DNA of 64,000 nt from Pezicula radicicola (lineage: Eukaryota; Ascomycota; Leotiomycetes; Helotiales; Dermateaceae). Under the pieces are notes generated by a model. The model made no database searches. It saw nothing but the letters and a program-made list of their open reading frames with translations, and was not told the origin of the DNA. Numbering within the stretch: the stretch's first letter is position 1; every line of letters starts with the position of its first letter. Positions 47,217-58,579 of the stretch are shown one piece after another. The position numbers and the translations under genes were made by a program. The stretch is taken from positions 1,136,702 through 1,200,701 of the forward strand of contig PDUO01000013.1 in NCBI GenBank assembly GCA_003008705.1, given 5' to 3'.

Positions 47217-50200
47217 ATGAACGGCCATGCAGCCACAACCTCTCGGTCGAAGAGAAAGCAACACCCCGACCCAATGGAGGAGCGTCCACAGAAGCAACAC
47301 CGAGTTACGAATGGGAAGCAATCTGCGGGAGACAATACACCAGACATAGAAGCCATCTACGAAGAGGAGATGGAGATGGAGAACAGCATCATACCAGCCT
47401 TTACTGGTTCACCAACAGACACAGCAGAATGGCAGGCAACTCTCGAGAAGGTCGTGTCAAATGTGGTATCCATACGATTCTGCCAGACTTGTTCGTTCGA
47501 CACAGATCCTGCGTTGACCAGCGAGGCTACGGGCTTTGTGGTGGATGCTGAGCGAGGGTGAGAACGCTGTCAGCCTTGTAGGTTATTTTCACTAATGGAT
47601 TTTGCAGTTATATTATGACAAATCGACATGTCGTTGGATCAGGGCCATTCTGGGGATATTGCATATTTGACAATCACGAAGAAGTTGATGTCTACCCTGT
47701 CTATCGCGACCCGGTGCACGATTTTGGAATCCTCCGTTTTGACTGCAAAGCCATCAAATATATGCCCGTCGATGCCCTCGAATTAAGACCAGACCTGGCA
47801 AAAGTTGGTTCGGAGATCAGAGTCGTCGGAAATGACGCCGGAGAGAAGCTCAGTATCCTCTCAGGAGTCATCAGTCGGCTGGACAGAAATGCACCCGAAT
47901 ACGGAGACGGATACTGCGATTTCAATACGAACTATATACAGGCTGCTGCTGCTGCCAGTGGTGGAAGTTCTGGTAGTCCGGTGGTTAACATCGATGGATT
48001 TGCTGTGGCATTGCAAGCTGGTGGTAGAAGCGATGGTGCTGCTACAGACTATTTCCTCCCTCTGGACCGGCCATTGCGAGCACTGAAGTGCATTCAAGAA
48101 GGGAAACCAATCACACGTGGTACTATTCAAACCCAATGGATGATCAAACCTTTCGATGAGTGCAGAAGGCTTGGCTTAACACCCGACTGGGAGAAGGCTG
48201 TACGAAAAGCTTTCCCTAAGGAAACTGGTATGCTTGTTGCGGAGATCGTGCTCCCGGAAGGCCCAGGAGACAAGAAGATTGAAGAAGGAGACGTATTGGT
48301 CAAAGTCAATGGGGAACTTTTGACACAATTTATACGCCTTGATGATATCCTTGACTCCAGTGTCGACGGTAAAGTGAAGTTGTTGCTCCAACGCGGTGGC
48401 GACGACATTGAAGTCGAAGTTCAGGTTGGCGATCTACACAAGATCACACCCGATCGTTTTGTTTCAGTCTCAGGGGCCAGTTTCCACAACCTGTCGTACC
48501 AGCAAGCTCGCTTATATGCTGTAGCATGTAAAGGTGTGTTTGTCTGTGAAGCTACCGGATCTTTCCGATTTGAAAGCACAGATAATGGTTGGATCATCCA
48601 GTCTGTCGACCACAAGAAAACGCCAGATCTTGATACGTTTATCGAGGTCATGAAGGCCATTCCAGACCGAGCGAGAGTTGTTGTTTCATACAAACATCTT
48701 CGTGACCTTCATACTCTCAACACTACTATTTTGCACATTGACCGCCATTGGTCTAGTAAGATGAGACTTGCAGTCCGAAATGACGAGAGCGGTCTTTGGG
48801 ATTTCACAGATCTTGCCGACGCTCTTCCAGAGGTACCACCAGTACCGCGTACTGCAAGCTTCATTCAACTCGAGAACGCACAACACCCTGCTGCTGCCGA
48901 CATTGTGCGCAGTTTCGTACGCATCTTATGCCACATGCCTATGAAGCTAGATGGCTTTCCACGAAATCGAAAGTGGGGAATGGGGGTTGTAATCGATGCA
49001 GAGCAGGGTCTTGTTGTGGTTTCCCGAGCTATAGTCCCCTTTGATCTGTGCGATATCTCAATTACGATTGCCGATTCGATCATTGTCGAGGGTAAGGTTG
49101 TTTTCTTGCATCCTTTGCAGAACTACGCCATTATCAAATATGACCCAAAGCTTGTGGATGCCCCTGTGCAAAGTGCCAAATTGAGCACGAAGCAAATCAC
49201 CCAAGGAGCATCAACCTACTTTGTCGGATTCAACCAGAACATGCGTATCGTCATTGCCCAGACCACAGTTACCGACATCACGGCTGTTGCCATCCCTGCA
49301 AACTCAGGTGCACCACGATACAGAGCAGTTAACGTTGATGCCATAACTGTCGACACTAGCCTCAGTGGGCAATGTGGCAGTGGTGTTCTAGTGGCTGAAG
49401 ATGGAACAGTGCAAGCATTATGGTTAACATACCTTGGCGAAAGATCACCCCATAGCCAAAAAGATACAGATTACCACCTTGGTCTTGCAACCCCTACATT
49501 ACTCCCAGTCATTGAGCAGATCCAAAAGGGTCAAACCCCGAAACTGCGCATGCTTAGCGTCGAGTTTAATGCTATTCAGATGAGCCAAGCTCGAATCATG
49601 GGTGTTTCTGACGAATGGATTAAGAAAGTGGCCGCGGACAATTCATCACGTCATCAACTCTTCATGATCAGAAAGCGAACTTTTGAACGTGGAGTACGCG
49701 AAGAGGGCCTGCTTGAAGGCGACGTAATTCTTTCTTTGAACGGAAAAATCATCACCCGTGTCTCCGAGCTGGATGTCATGTATGATCATGAATTCCTCGA
49801 TGCCATTATCGTGCGCGACTGCGTAGAGATGAAGCTCAGGCTCCCCACAGTGTCCGCGGATGACCTCGAAACTGATCGTGCGATTGTCTTCTGTGGTGCT
49901 GTTCTTCACCGACCACACCATGCAGTCCGTCAGCAAATCAGCAAGCTCCACAGCGAGATCTACGTCTCGGGACGCACCCGAGGATCCCCAGCATATCAGT
50001 ACGGCTTAGCGCCTACCAACTTTATCACCCACGTTAATGGCAAACCAACCCCTGACCTTGATGCCTTCCTCAAGGCTGTGATCAACATTCCCGATAACGA
50101 ATGTATGTCTCAACTTTGATATTCATTTCTTCACATGTCACCTCCAACCTCTGTATCCTCGCTGACAAGTCCCGTAACTAGATTTCCGCCTTAAGGCAAT

Positions 50201-50432
50201 GACCTTCGATAATGTCCCTTGGGTAATAACAATGAAGAAGAATGATCACTATTTCCCCACAATGGAATGGACGAAAGTCAAAGACGGCTCCGCTGAGGAT
50301 GCTTCTGGTTGGCGTCGCGTAACATACGAGCAAGGAAAGGCTGTTAATGGAGAGGGCCATGAAGGCGTTACTGGAGGGGCTGGTGATCAAGATACGTTTG
50401 ATGGCAACGATGATGATGTTGGAGAGGTTTGA
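47217..50432 (+). CDS. nma111: Pro-apoptotic HtrA-family serine protease Nma111
   Basis: Nuclear HtrA2/Omi-like protease linked in fungi to apoptosis-like death and lipid homeostasis. Three exons: 47217-47557, 47608-50102, 50182-50432; 1028 aa, the usual size. An N-terminal basic segment ([11 protein letters not shown]) is a likely nuclear signal. The trypsin-like domain has H121 (TNRHVVG), D152 (DPVHDFGIL) and S235 in [11 protein letters not shown] segments follow ([14 protein letters not shown]), then a second, degenerate protease half ([22 protein letters not shown]) and further PDZ repeats ([32 protein letters not shown]). This duplicated protease-PDZ arrangement is diagnostic. The frame stays open for 76 codons upstream (ATG 46989), but [14 protein letters not shown] at 47217 follows an AACAACC context and is preferred. 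Confidence 0.95.
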
Positions 50433-51554
50433 AGCAGTCCTCTCGCATTACATGTGTATCGTGGCTGGAGACCAGAAAGTCCAAGTCCCGCTTGGCTTGG
50501 CTCGCATGCGTACTTGGAAATTAAAATTCAAACAATATCAATAGGTAAATGTGTATTGTAAAAAGTAAAACAACGGCGGCCTTTCTTAGAAAGGGATAGA
50601 AGCAATACCAGAGGATTCCGGGGATTGGGAAATAAAGATGATACCAGGCTATGCTGCTGGAAGCGCGAAATAGTAGCGCAGAAATATGTATTCATACACA
50701 ATAAAGGATGTCAAAATACTGTATTGACAAAAAGGTTGAGCCCCTGAGTTGATGAAAGATCTCTTTATGCAAGCATAAACTTGTGTGGAGAATGAAACCT
50801 TAAGGGAATGTTTTTCTTTTTGCAGAAAGTCTGTTACTGAAGATTTTACATACTTGTGAGTAACGTTTGTTATATTTCTTGGTAATAGGGAACTTGAATG
50901 ACTGAATTAATGTGAGTCATCCATAAGTGTCTATCACTTAGGTTTTGAGTTGCGAAGTTACTTTAAGTAGCCAACTTATTGTTCAGTTTTGTTCAAATTT
51001 TAAATCGCCAAGATGTTTGGAGCGAGTTGAATTGTGAATAACTGAATTAGTTTTAGTGACTGAGTTGTCTTGAGAAATTGGGAAGTTTTAAAAGTCTTGA
51101 GTCACCTAAATTAAGTTAGTTACTCAAACAAGTCAGTTTCCCAGATCAGGCTAGGCATTCATATCTATTTAGCCAAATAACTGAGTCGTCCAGATAACTT
51201 AGTCGTCCAAATAACCTAGTTGTCCAAATAAAGTCAGTCGCTCAAATAACTTAGTCGCCTAAATCAAGTTAGTCGCCCAAATAACTCAGTCGCCCAAATA
51301 ACATAGTCGTCTAAATCAAGTCAGTCGCTCAGATAACTTAGTCGCCCAGATAACTCAGTCGTCCAAATCAAGCCAATTATCCAAATCAAGTCAGTCGCCC
51401 CAAATAAGTTGGTTACTCAGATCAAGTAAATAACTCAAATAAAGTCAGTCACCCAAATCAAGTCGGTTACTCAAGTCAAGTTGATAATTCGCGAAGGAGC
51501 TGTTTCATTTCCCCATAATCATTCATACCGCCCAAACCATTCCATAATCTATCC
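50433..51554. other. Convergent spacer carrying a minisatellite
   Basis: Sequence after nma111 up to the stop of the minus-strand orphan. Degenerate repeat units begin about 50940 and become a regular array from about 51105. No gene. Confidence 0.6.
51105..51490 (+). repeat. 17-18-bp minisatellite array, orientation 1
   Basis: About 20 tandem units of 17-18 bp with consensus near AAATAACTCAGTCGCCC, varying at AAATCAAG/AAATAACT and GTCGCC/GTTACTC. Same family, same orientation, as the looser clusters at 40.0, 44.7 and 46.5 kb. Confidence 0.9.
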
Positions 51555-52217
51555 CTAGTTACCAGCCATAGTCTCCTGCAGCCCCTTAACCACGTCTACC
51601 CAATCCGGCAAATACCCCGTAACGGCCAGTTCTGGAATGATTGGAACCACAATCTCGATTCCATATTCCTCCTCACTCCAAACTAGTGCCTTGCCACTAT
51701 TGTAGACAGACTCCCTAACACTCGCAGCAGCTTCATACAAGACCACATGATTGATCTTGTGAATGCGAGTCCAAACAGTGCCCTCAAATAGCGCGACTCC
51801 GTTGCCTTCAACTGCTGGGTTCTGTGCGATCATGTGCTTGAAGATTTGATTTCGATGAACGCCGACCCAGTGAATGGCGTGGTTTCCTCCGCTTTCCATC
51901 CAATCGTTGTCTGCGAAGAGCTTGGTCTGGCCGTTTGGGAGGTTGGGCTCGTCAAGAGAAAGCGTCTCGAGGAAGGTCTTCAGCACCTCGCGCGGCAAAC
52001 GTGGGCCTTCGAAGGGGTTGAGGAAGGTGCCTTGCTGGTGGTAGAACTGGGCGCCGGCGTTTGCGTTGGCCTGGAGGTTCTCATGGAAGGAGTCGGCTTC
52101 TTCGACGTGGGCGTGGGAGGTGATTGCCATGGTTCGAGATCCGTCTGGGAGGGTAGCTACCTGATCGTTTCTCATGGTGCCATTGGAAGAGGAAGCGTTG
52201 GGTGGTGGAGATGCCAT
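51555..52217 (-). CDS. Orphan protein, 220 aa, single exon
   Basis: Not recognised. The first ~35 residues are Ser/Asn/Pro-rich and probably disordered. The rest is a compact-looking alpha/beta sequence with several aromatic and His residues (NDWMESGGNHAIHWVGVHR, NQIFKHMIAQNPA, GVALFEGTVWTRIHKINHVV, YGIEIVVPIIPELAVTGYLP). The alternation of a small N-terminal helical part and later beta strands could fit an NTF2/SnoaL-like fold, but that is only an impression. There is no signal peptide or membrane helix. It sits between two repeat arrays of the same family in opposite orientations, 60 bp and about 370 bp from its ends. Confidence 0.75.
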   Translation of the reverse strand: MASPPPNASSSNGTMRNDQVATLPDGSRTMAITSHAHVEEADSFHENLQANANAGAQFYHQQGTFLNPFEGPRLPREVLKTFLETLSLDEPNLPNGQTKLFADNDWMESGGNHAIHWVGVHRNQIFKHMIAQNPAVEGNGVALFEGTVWTRIHKINHVVLYEAAASVRESVYNSGKALVWSEEEYGIEIVVPIIPELAVTGYLPDWVDVVKGLQETMAGN

Positions 52218-52584
52218 TTTTGATGATGCTATCTGCGCTTATAGTGTTTTCAATGCGATTTTTATTGTCAGAAATATGGTGCTGATAGTCGTCGTTTCGA
52301 GAAAGAATTGAGCGCGACGAAATTCATATAAAAGAAGTGTCGTTTTCCCAAAACCGCCTGTTTTGGCTTAGTGCCAACTACAACCTCATCCGCAACGTCG
52401 AAAGCCTTGCGAACGAAGGCAAAGAAGTTCATCAAGCTTCAGCTCTTGACTTGAAAAATCGTACATACCTTTTCTTCTGGTATATGCTTCGACCGGGTAC
52501 CCCTTTTTAAGCGAGTATAAGCGACACAACTCAAGCTTATGTCGCAAGCTCGAGTTAAGCTACAGCTCAGTACACAAGCCATTG

Positions 52585-53005
52585 TTGATTTTTTGAGTAA
52601 CTGATTTAGTTTGAGTAACTCAAAAACTCTATACCAATTCCTTTGTAGAAGCTGGCTCCCTGTTTCAAGGTATAAAGATTGAGTTACCCAGTTGTTTTGA
52701 GCGACCAAGTTGTGTGAGCGACCAACTTGTCTTGAGTGATCAACTTGTCCTGAGCGACCAAGTTGTTCTAAGTAACCTAGTTGTTTTGAGTTACCTCGTT
52801 GTTTTGAGTTACCTAGTTGTCTGACTATGTTCTTCTGAGCGACCAAGTTGTCTTGAGCGACTCGGTAATTTTGGGCGACTAAGTCGTGTAAGTGACCAAA
52901 TTGTCTTGGGTGATCAACTTGTCCTGAGCGACCAAGTTACTTTGAGATTCTAAGTGACCAAGTTGTTTTGAGTTACCCAGTTGTCTTAAGTAATTCAAAA
53001 TTCTA
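52585..53005 (-). repeat. 17-18-bp minisatellite array, orientation 2
   Basis: Roughly 18-20 units reading TGAGCGACCAAGTTGTCT on plus, the reverse complement of the 51.1-51.5 kb unit (CAACTTGGTCGCTCA versus TAACTTAGTCGCTCA). Unit length is mostly 18 bp; edges are ragged and more diverged. Confidence 0.85.
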
Positions 53006-54529
53006 GTTGGATGCTCTTATTCAAAGTCAAAGACGTACTTGTAGATATACTCTTTATTTCGAATCCAGATATAAAGAATGGTGGAGTAGATATGGACTTC
53101 GCACTAAATTCTCCAATCTACACCGAAGAGTGAGAAATAGAACTCACTAATTTCTTTATAGTTTCGTCCTGACTTGAGTTAGCAGGTCCACTTAAACAGT
53201 TGACGTAAGCAATTGAAAGCCTACATATCCATATACTACAGTAGTAGATTTCTGTTTCCTTGATAAACTAAAAACGCAGCAGTCTTTCCTACTAGGGGCC
53301 CGATCTTTGGTTCAAGAAGCCACATTGTTGATCTTCATTTATGATGTGATAGGACTGAAGACCATGGAGTCGATATGTTGGGGTGGAGATTACCATTTCT
53401 GATACTAACAGTCTGAATGCTAGCTTCGAGTCAGCTCTTAATACAGCAACTTGGCAGCAGTAGATTAAGTAGAGGAAGATAGAAAGAAGATAGAAGTATT
53501 ATCTAAATGAAATTTGATTGGAGTCAATAGACAGAATGATAGACTTGAAGCTGCATATGTATTTATAGTTTGGCACAATTAATTTAGAGATATCTTAACT
53601 TTTTTAGAAAGTACTCCAATGAGGAATATAAAAGAAAACGCTAGTACTAGGTTTCAATATGAAGCAAAGTTGTAGTCGCCCACTGTGCAAATTATAAAGC
53701 TTCCTTTCTGCCTCCTTAAGCACCAAATTTTACACCGGTCGGCCCAATTTCAAACACTCTTAAAATAGTAAACAGAAAGACAAAGCAACAGCCAACGAAC
53801 AAACACAAAGAAGACACCACAACAAGCAAAGAATTCATAAGAACATGGAAGAAACTTCTTCATACGGTGAGAATCATAGTTAGCCTGCAAAGCTCTGGAA
53901 TTATTTCAGATCTTTGAGCTTTTGTTGCGCAACGCCAGACACTTCTAGCGAGTTGCACAACAGCACTTTTGCTGCTGCTGCAAAGTGTTTCATACTATAG
54001 CATATAGCTCACGCCCCAAAATGGCCCATTCTGAGCTGCAGATTTGTTAATCCTGCTCCGCTTGACTCAAGCAGATTCCCGGTCGTCAAACAATGGAAAC
54101 TTCCGTTCACGTCCGGGGCTGCATTACACAAACAGCATCACAACCAGTGCACCACAACACAGTCTCAGCTCCAAAAAAGACATAATCCACGGACCTTAAC
54201 TATTATCGTGCCTCTTACTGTTAAAAACTTTGAACGTGTCTGACTGATTGCATGTACGTGGGCCGGAATCTGAGTCCTTGTAACAGAAGGTAGCGTCTAC
54301 CATTGATCATTGCCGTTCATCGTTTCCCTTGATAGCTGCCGCTAATGACTGCTCTGCTTCACTATTACGTAATCAGCACGCCCTTGATCTTAGAATCTGT
54401 CATTTTTACTTGCCTCCAAATTGCTGCTTTGATGTTGCGATCTAACAGGGTTTTGCTGCGAAGTGTTTATGTGGAAAGTTATGTGGAAAGTTGTTGTGTG
54501 GCTGTGAGATCAGGTGTCGTCCGTTTAAG

Positions 54530-54765
54530 GTTTAAGGCTAGCCATCATCGAATAGGATCAGCTGTCAACTTGATATTAAGCCAGGCGGCGAGACCGTCAG
54601 GTTTTGCTCTCTACCATAATTTAATATTGCCGTATAGTTGTAAGATTAAGGATACCCGTCTAAGATTTGATGCTCACTATTATTAAACGGGATTAGCTGC
54701 AAACTGGATGTCACACCAGGCAGCGAGGCCGTCAAGGACTTCTTCTTGGGTTTTGCTTGTAGATC
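54530..54765. repeat. Diverged ~135-bp tandem duplication
   Basis: Blocks GGATCAGCTG / GGATTAGCTG, CCAGGCGGCGAGACCGTCA / CCAGGCAGCGAGGCCGTCA and GGTTTTGCT recur with about 135-bp spacing. Confidence 0.65.
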
Positions 54766-55731
54766 AGGGGACGGACGTTGGATTAACTGTTTAGTGCTAG
54801 GGCTAGGAATGTCTATGTACAGTACTCCTGTACCTAAAGAATGAAAGTTAAGCGAAGGATCTAGAATATTAAGCCGAGTGCAAAGGGAGGGTTAAGGGTT
54901 AAAAATAATATCCTTCTCTAAATGAAACATAGGGTTATAGTATAGCTAGAGAAACCCTTCCTTAGAAGGTAGATACCTAAGCCTGAAAGAGATTACAATT
55001 ATCTCGATTACACAACTCCCTAACAAAAGCCCCCGATTTTCGCTTAAAATAAGTACTAGGTATACCTTCGTACGAAGTAGAGTATCACCCCCACCTCTAG
55101 GCGAGAGTATTCCTTGTTGGGTATGTGTTTACTCATTTAAGCTTAAAGTTAGGCAGGTAGGCTGCTTACCTAGGTAGAAGTTGCCTGCTTTTACCATTCC
55201 AGGTTAGCAGTAGTGTTATAGGGCAGACAGCCTAAAAGACAGCCCATAATTACAGGCTTTATGCAATATAGGTAATTACAGCAGTCTTGATACAATATGG
55301 GCAGTAAATGCAGGATCTATAGTGAATTTGTACAATAATTTGTAAGATTGTATGCTTGTAATTATAGGGCACATAGCCAGTAATTATAGGGTTTACAGCA
55401 GTAGAAGGATAGGTAGGCGCTTCCAGACGTTACTCGGTTAACAGCGAGGTCGAAGAGGCAGCGGCAGATTCGGGTACAGTAAGACCCACATCTCTGACAA
55501 GGAATACTCCGGCCGGGGGCTACTGTACTTCCATACCTACCCAAGCCGATTTTTAATCCATGTGATGTGCTCGTAGACGATATTTGTTCCCATATAAATA
55601 GTCCACCCAGAGACACCAATTCGATCTTCATCATTATTCGGTCGTTTTCCACCCAAACACTTTAATTTTATGTTCCTTGCGCTCTGTATAAATCCTACTA
55701 TATACGGCCTTCAACACTTATAACGAACAAA

Positions 55732-56922
55732 ATGGATCCATTCTCTTCCCTCCCACAAGAGATTCTTTGCGAAATTATCACACTCGTTCCAGACCTTCAC
55801 TCTCTCCGATGTATTATTAACGCCTCTCCAGCTGTATCACGCTTATTCGATAAAATGGGCGCCGAAATCACCGAAGCTATTATGTCTCGCAGCATTCCGC
55901 CTCAGATCGTAGTTTTAATGCGCATGGTTACCATGATAGCCTCTAACTCTGTTCTATCGACTACTTTAGACGACTTTATTAGTACATACGTTCCACCAAT
56001 ATGCAATGCTAGTCCTTGGTGTGCTCCCTTGACAATTACGTTACCTCATACGTCGATTCTCCGAAAACTTCTGGCCCTGCACTGCCAAATTCGCCATATG
56101 GTGTATTGTTGTCTTCACGAACTAATACGCCGCTGCATGGATTCCAAACCATCACATCTACTTGAGCATCGTTTTATTTACAGGAAGAACCATTTCTCTG
56201 GCAAAATTCCTCACTCGCTTCCCCGTGGCCAACGGTATGAACCTCAGGATTCCGGTCCTCCTTCATGGGTAGAAGAGCACCGTGTATGTCGAGCGTTTTG
56301 GTACTTGCAGGTCTTTTTTAACCTCAGAGACGCCGTAACTCAAGCGCGTTTGATATGGCAACTACAAGATATTCTACGTCTCCAGAAGTTGACCGTAACT
56401 GAGTTCTGGGAGCCCTTAAATGGCCCGCAAAATGACCAGATCGAGACAGTACTAGAATACATACAGGACTACAACTCGACCAAAATACCAACATTCGCTC
56501 TAAGTCAGCTTCCAGATCAGCTACCATGGACTACCGACGATCTTCATATCCATTGGCCTACACTTGAACCTGCGGAAACCCATAGATTGGGGCAGTCAAA
56601 AGACTATCTGGACATTCCATCTCCAGGATTCAGTTATGGCTGTGGAGCGTTAACCATAACTCCTGGATCTCCACTGCAGTATGTGGACTTCGGGATTTTT
56701 CGCCGGCTTGGCTTTGCAATTTGGGATCGGAAGAGGATGGTAGCACTTGAATTCTTAAGCCCTCGCCCTCCCCCTGGCACACGTTCATATAACACGGGAG
56801 ACAGAAATCCGGATACACCAAATTATTTCTCGCGCCACGAATTAATGTTCACGTGGAGGAGTCTTCTGGCTGAGAAACAATTAGCGGAGCACGAACGAGT
56901 TAGGCTGGCAAACCTGCGATAG
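55732..56922 (+). CDS. F-box protein, 396 aa, single exon
   Basis: The N-terminus MDPFSSLPQEILCEIITLVP with DLHSLRCIINASPAVSRLF is an F-box of the fungal expanded type, expected to bind Skp1 and recruit a substrate to an SCF ubiquitin ligase. The remainder (residues ~45-396) is a helical, tryptophan-containing region typical of fungal F-box orphans, with blocks CRAFWYLQVFFNLR, YGCGALTITPGSPLQ and FRRLGFAIWDRKRM near the C-terminus; no WD, LRR or Kelch repeats are evident. The ATG follows ACGAACAAA, a good context. The intact 1.2-kb frame in poor surroundings argues for selection. Confidence 0.85.
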   Translation: MDPFSSLPQEILCEIITLVPDLHSLRCIINASPAVSRLFDKMGAEITEAIMSRSIPPQIVVLMRMVTMIASNSVLSTTLDDFISTYVPPICNASPWCAPLTITLPHTSILRKLLALHCQIRHMVYCCLHELIRRCMDSKPSHLLEHRFIYRKNHFSGKIPHSLPRGQRYEPQDSGPPSWVEEHRVCRAFWYLQVFFNLRDAVTQARLIWQLQDILRLQKLTVTEFWEPLNGPQNDQIETVLEYIQDYNSTKIPTFALSQLPDQLPWTTDDLHIHWPTLEPAETHRLGQSKDYLDIPSPGFSYGCGALTITPGSPLQYVDFGIFRRLGFAIWDRKRMVALEFLSPRPPPGTRSYNTGDRNPDTPNYFSRHELMFTWRSLLAEKQLAEHERVRLANLR

Positions 56923-57389
56923 CCTATATTTTGCTATTCTACATATGAAAGCTCATTATATGTGGTCAAAGCCAATGTGTTGAATGAGTGATGGGGAAAA
57001 TATTTGAGTGACAGATGTGGGAAGTCGGTGCTGTGTGTACAGAACTTTTGTAGGTCATCCGGATAGCTTCAAAATAGACTATAGCAAGTCACATGCCTAT
57101 CACTATTTAATAATATCCTATTGCGATGATTCCCAAACATTTTTATAATAGCTGCTGTTGCCTATAGCACCTGGAAATGCAATGCACAGGATTATGAACC
57201 TACTCCAAAATTCTACTTTCTTATCGAACCAATCAAAGTTGAACAAAACTGTACTTGTATATATGTAAAACTAACTAAAGAGCAAGTGCTTGGAAGTGAA
57301 TGTTTTAATGGACGTAGTAATACTCCTCGAAGGTCCTGGTTAGGTTGTCTGGAACTTTTCGTCTTGATTGGTTGGTTTTACCTAGATGT
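56923..57389. other. Convergent 3' spacer
   Basis: AT-rich, 467 bp between the F-box stop and the stop of the minus-strand orphan. Nothing else seen. Confidence 0.5.
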
Positions 57390-57716
57390 TTAGACGGGAG
57401 GAGTCCAGTCAACAATTTCGTAAAGCAAGTTTGGCTCCGCTTGTCCGTCTTCTCTCCAGATAGTCACAGATCTAATCGTCTTCAATCCTAAATCGTTCTT
57501 GTGCTGGATGAAAAGCCAGGCCACGCCGCCACCATTCGGAGTACCAAGGAGGGCTTGTCCTTGCTCCGTATCCATACCAAATGTTACACGATCCTTCCAT
57601 AACGGGTAAACGGCTGCATTTAGAGCCAGCTTGATTTTCTCTGTAGTTTCCTCATTGAAAATTGTCATGCGGAAGACATATATGAGCTTTGTTGGATCGC
57701 CGTTGGTCCCCTTCAT
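57390..57716 (-). CDS. Orphan protein, 108 aa, possibly missing a 5' exon
   Basis: Not recognised. The chain MKGTNGDPTKLIYVFRMTIF, NEETTEKIKLALNAAVYPLW, TFGMDTEQGQALLGTPNGGG, VAWLFIQHKNDLG and IWREDGQAEPNLLYEIVDW looks like a globular alpha/beta protein with strong sequence complexity. A good acceptor (ATATCCATAG) lies just upstream of the ATG on minus, and the frame after it reads ALPLMKG, so an earlier exon is likely, but I could not define it in 57726-57860. No signal peptide or membrane segment is visible. Length and exon count are therefore provisional. Confidence 0.5.
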   Translation of the reverse strand: MKGTNGDPTKLIYVFRMTIFNEETTEKIKLALNAAVYPLWKDRVTFGMDTEQGQALLGTPNGGGVAWLFIQHKNDLGLKTIRSVTIWREDGQAEPNLLYEIVDWTPPV

Positions 57717-58099
57717 GAGCGGCAGCGCCTATGGATATCAGTGCAACCATAATTTTAAATACTTGTCCGTTTTCTCTCACTACTTCGGTACGGTACGGAG
57801 CCTTGGAGTATCCTCGCCTAATTGAAGGCTATTTCCCCTGTCATACACGGCTTTGAGGCACAAGCTTGTCTACAGTACTTTATCACGTTGTAAGAATGTT
57901 TACCAACACTTGGGCTAGTAGGACGTGCATCGGGGTGGTTGATTTAACGGAGCACCTTTAGCTTTTAAAATTTTCATGTATTTGTCTCCGAGACGCATTA
58001 GGCCGCCTTAGGCGACTAGAGTATTCAAAACCCTGTTAGTTTGGTAGATTTCCTCCACGACGGAATAGCCTTGGGCGAACATTTAAATCTCTAGCAAAG
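57717..58099. other. Spacer, possible 5' exon of the minus-strand orphan
   Basis: 383 bp. The side next to 57716 may contain an undetected 5' exon on minus; the other side is the upstream region of the 159-aa frame. Nothing else seen. Confidence 0.4.
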
Positions 58100-58579
58100 A
58101 TGGTGGTACAGATTGGGCAAAATATTGCCACGATATGTCCAGGTTCAGTTGTGGAGGAACCAGTCGTTGACACTAGTCGCTATATCCTCCCCGGCTCGGG
58201 AGTTTCAACCTCCACCGCAACGCTCAGCCCTGCCTCCTGCTCTGCTATAGATGGGCTTGCGATGCCGGTTGCTACAGCACAAGCTCTTGTCTCTGCGTTC
58301 TGTGCTACAGAAGGTGGTCAAGTAATTGATAATCCTAGGCCTGTTTTCGTTGAATACGGAAATGTTAATTCCAACGGTAACATAGCTACTTTCTTGATAG
58401 GTGCCCTCAATGTGGCTACTAATGCAGCTTGTGCGGATTTCGTACTGACCGAGGATACATGTCTCACAATATTCAACTCAATTGTTGATACTTGTACAGC
58501 AAATAGGTTAGGTGCATATGTATACTATGAAGGCCAATCTTCACAAGGTTGTTGGAAATATGTTTTGTCAGAAGCATGA
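58100..58579 (+). CDS. Cysteine-containing orphan, 159 aa
   Basis: Not recognised with confidence. Cys residues recur at spaced positions (ICPG, SPASCSAIDG, SAFCATEGG, NAACADFVLTEDTCLTIF, VDTCTANR, SQGCWKYV), a pattern of disulfide-rich extracellular domains in fungi. Yet the start MVVQIGQNIATICPG is not a signal peptide. It may be the detached C-terminal module of a larger secreted protein, a product of gene decay, or a protein whose 5' exon I cannot find. The stop is close to YVLSEA. The preceding region contains no convincing donor or earlier exon. Confidence 0.5.
   Translation: MVVQIGQNIATICPGSVVEEPVVDTSRYILPGSGVSTSTATLSPASCSAIDGLAMPVATAQALVSAFCATEGGQVIDNPRPVFVEYGNVNSNGNIATFLIGALNVATNAACADFVLTEDTCLTIFNSIVDTCTANRLGAYVYYEGQSSQGCWKYVLSEA

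Larger units (their letters stand above)
52218..55731. other. Gene-poor region
   Basis: 3.5 kb. Contains the inverted-orientation minisatellite (52585-53005), a diverged ~135-bp tandem duplication near 54530-54760, and AT-rich sequence with many TAGGTAG-like short motifs at 54800-55300. The minus-strand frame at 52439-52846 is an artefact of the in-phase 18-nt repeat. No gene seen until the F-box gene. Confidence 0.55.

Noticed and set aside
51105..51490. CRISPR-like array
   Set aside because: Units are contiguous 17-18-bp tandem repeats without unique spacers, in a eukaryotic genome; a minisatellite explains them.
52439..52846. 135-codon minus-strand frame with six-residue repeats
   Set aside because: Produced by the 18-nt minisatellite staying in phase; no independent evidence of a protein.
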